NCBI GenBank assembly: GCA_905182985.1
Contig: CAJJDN010000015.1
Coordinates: forward strand, 671,914-735,913
Direction: 5' to 3'
Source: Paramecium sonneborni
Taxonomy: Eukaryota > Ciliophora > Oligohymenophorea > Peniculida > Parameciidae
DNA: 64,000 bases
Shown here: positions 62,163 to 64,000 of the stretch, in pieces
Position numbering within the stretch: the stretch's first letter is position 1
Layout: each line of letters begins with the position of its first letter
Notes under the pieces: model-generated
What the model saw: only the letters and a program-made list of their open reading frames with translations
Database searches by the model: none
What the model was told of the DNA's origin: nothing
Program-made: the position numbers and the translations under genes

Positions 62163-62749
62163 ATGTAAAAAGTATATTTTCCTGGTGAATTAATAAGACA
62201 TAAAAATGAATTATAAAGTGGAATAGGTACATATATAAAAGATGATAAAATATTTGCATCAATGAAAGGAAGTTTAACAATGAATGAATAGTTGATATCA
62301 ATATATCCATCACATTAATAAGATCCTGAATTGAAAATAGGAGCAATAATAATAGGTTAGATAAACAGTATTAGAGAAGATAGAGTATTTGTTAGAATAA
62401 TGAAAATTAATGGAGTAAAGGTAAACAATTATATAGAAGGAGTATTAAGGTATTTATTAGTAATAATATTATTAGAAAATAAAATATTAGATTACATGAA
62501 ATTGATTTACTTGAAATGAATAAATGTTATTTACCAGGAGATATAATAAAAGCAAGAATGATATCATATGGAGATTCATTAAAATTATATTTAAGTACAG
62601 CAGAAGATGAATTAGGAGTGTTATTTGCTAAACATTAAGAAACATAAAAATTAATGATTCCTTTATCTTGGGATGAAATGTTATGTGTAGAGAGTGGATT
62701 AAAAGAAAAAAGAAAAGTAGCAAAACCAAATTTTAATTAATTGATCTGA
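62163..62749 (+). CDS. CSL4: Exosome RNA-binding cap subunit CSL4 (EXOSC1)
   Basis: A 186-residue protein. N-terminal domain: VYFPGELIRHKNELQSGIGT, and IFASMKGSL. S1-like domain: LKIGAIIIGQINSIREDRVF, with RKQNIRLHEID. C-terminal part: YLPGDIIKARMISYGDSLKL, LSTAEDELGVLFAKH and MIPLSWDEMLC. This order and these motifs match CSL4, part of the RNA exosome cap that guides RNA to the nuclease core. One 26-nt intron (GTATTTAT..ATTAG) gives 561 nt. Confidence 0.95.
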
Positions 62750-62788
62750 TTTGTCAATAATTTATATAATTGTTTATATTTATAATTC

Positions 62789-63956
62789 TCATTTTTATTT
62801 TTTTGGTTTGCTTGAAAAGATCTTAACTTTTTATTCTCCAGATTTAGCTTCATGAATTATATGTTAAGAATCTGTTTAAACTTCTTTCTATTGATGAGAT
62901 GTTGTTTTTGTTGTTGTGCTTGTAGTTGTAGTTGTTATATCACTATTTAAATCACTTCTATCTTAAACAACAGCTTTAACAATTGTTTAAATATTCATAT
63001 TGTTTTATCTTTCTAAAATAGTACCAGGTAAATATTTAGGGATTCCAAAAATTCTAGATTTTACATTATAATTTACTTTCTAATTTTCTCTTATCTTGCT
63101 AAAGCTGTAATGATTAAATGACAAAATGCAGAGGAACACCAATAAAGATTTACACCAGCTGGGAAAAAGATAACAACAGGAATAGAAAAAAAAGGTAAAA
63201 ATCTTACATATCTATAATACTTTGCAAAAGGAACAGTAGATTATGATTACATATTAGGATTCAAAGAGATGTTCCAAAATGTAAAAAAGGAACTCATTAT
63301 TGGTAATATACCATAAGGATCATATTCACTTAAATCTTAAAACCTATTATTTCATATATTTATTGTACCATAAAAATCCTTGACTTTTTAATCCTTCATA
63401 TTTATCTGGTAAAGAACATACATATCTTAAGGATAAAAACCATGTGAATAGAAATGGCATTTATAATATTGATAATCCTGGAATTAACATATTTATATTG
63501 TGTTTTCTTTTGAAAAGTTTAAATTATTTTTATGCTGCTCTACTAGCTTTAAAATCTTAAGCTCTCATTGCTCTTTAAATCATATTTTAAAAGTTCTTAG
63601 TTTCTGGCTCTATTAATTTCATGCGACATGCATTTAATTATGCAGAAAACATTAAAGGTGTAAAAGCAATCTTTATACCCATTGATATTGCTAAGATTCC
63701 CCATCCCATTCCCCAACTCTTTTTATTAACATACTATATTTACTAAATCATTAGCCAAATAAAGTAATATTTCTCTTGAGTATTCATCTAATGAATTATA
63801 CATATTCGTAGGAGTATAGACAGAAAATCTACTTATTAAATCCTCTACCATAATGCTAGAAGGAGCACTTATTCCTTAATAAACATTTCCAAAATCAAAA
63901 ACACCTGTTGGAATTTTACTTGAGAATTTGTATAATCTAAGTGTTCTTGATATCAT
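62789..63956 (-). CDS. OXA1: Mitochondrial inner-membrane insertase OXA1 (YidC/Oxa1 family)
   Basis: A 364-residue protein. The N-terminus MISRTLRLYKFSSKIP fits a mitochondrial presequence. The core is Oxa1-like: SWGMGWGILAISMGIKIAFT, PLMFSAQLNACRMKLIEPE, LIPGLSILQMPFLFTWFLSL, WFQDLSEYDPYGILP, RFLPFFSIPVVIFFPAGVNL and YWCSSAFCHLI. A Thr-rich, basic tail follows (KSGEQKVKIFSSKPKKQK), as in OXA1 proteins that bind ribosomes. Three introns of 25, 25 and 23 nt give 1095 nt. It inserts nuclear- and mitochondrially-encoded proteins such as COX2 into the inner membrane. Confidence 0.95.
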
Positions 63957-64000
63957 AAATATAATTTTATCATTTTTTTATAAAACTACTTTACTTACCT
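63957..64000. other. Upstream of OXA1, window end
   Basis: 44 bp of 5' flank of the OXA1 gene. The window ends in TTACTTACCT, which on the minus strand reads as a splice donor-like AGGTAAGTAA, so an upstream exon cannot be excluded. Confidence 0.4.

Overview
The window is ciliate macronuclear DNA, most likely from Paramecium or a close oligohymenophorean relative. Reading frames make sense only if TAA and TAG encode glutamine and TGA is the sole stop. For example, the invariant KPDGVQR stretch of nucleoside diphosphate kinase has TAA as its Gln. The DNA is very AT-rich, genes lie tens to a few hundred bases apart, and coding regions are cut by tiny introns, mostly 20-35 nt, that begin GT and end TAG or AAG. 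No telomere, tRNA, rRNA, transposon or CRISPR array was seen. Where I could trace every exon, the total coding length was checked to be a multiple of three.

Layout. 1-9000: end of a HEAT-repeat protein, an SR splicing factor with two zinc knuckles, an ABHD17-type hydrolase, a B-box/coiled-coil protein, a MORN protein and a one-TM protein. 9331-16206: a PH-like/CAMK-type kinase, a possibly myristoylated protein, a small membrane protein, a RING-H2 protein and two unknowns. 16413-24629: an L-type cyclin, a TEY MAP kinase, an EF-hand protein with a decad coiled coil, an acylated MORN protein, a conserved unknown and an acidic nuclear protein. 25874-35152: GID9/MAEA ubiquitin ligase subunit, a TTLL tubulin ligase, a 1036-residue Q/N-rich protein with a possible IQ motif, DNAJC8, a coiled-coil protein and a disrupted GBP-like GTPase.

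35369-43482 is one gene for an IP3-receptor-type calcium release channel of about 2665 residues. It is followed by NDK, several coiled-coil proteins (one with 36 Asp/Asn-Gly turns), a Cid1-type nucleotidyltransferase, a membrane-anchored alpha/beta hydrolase, a Ser/Thr kinase, a Tubby protein, exosome subunit CSL4 and mitochondrial insertase OXA1. At 54700-57062 a 1181-bp block appears twice, exactly, on either side of a single N. This is almost certainly an assembly join error, which leaves a truncated extra copy of the hydrolase gene.

The genes do not form an operon. The content is typical housekeeping and ciliary or signalling material: calcium release, EF-hand, kinases, tubulin modification, Tubby, MORN and coiled coils. 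The most unusual items are the altered pore loop of the calcium channel, the two repeat proteins, the TM-hydrolase fusion, the AAG-ending mini-introns and the extremely short shared 5' regions (29-64 bp) of several divergent gene pairs.
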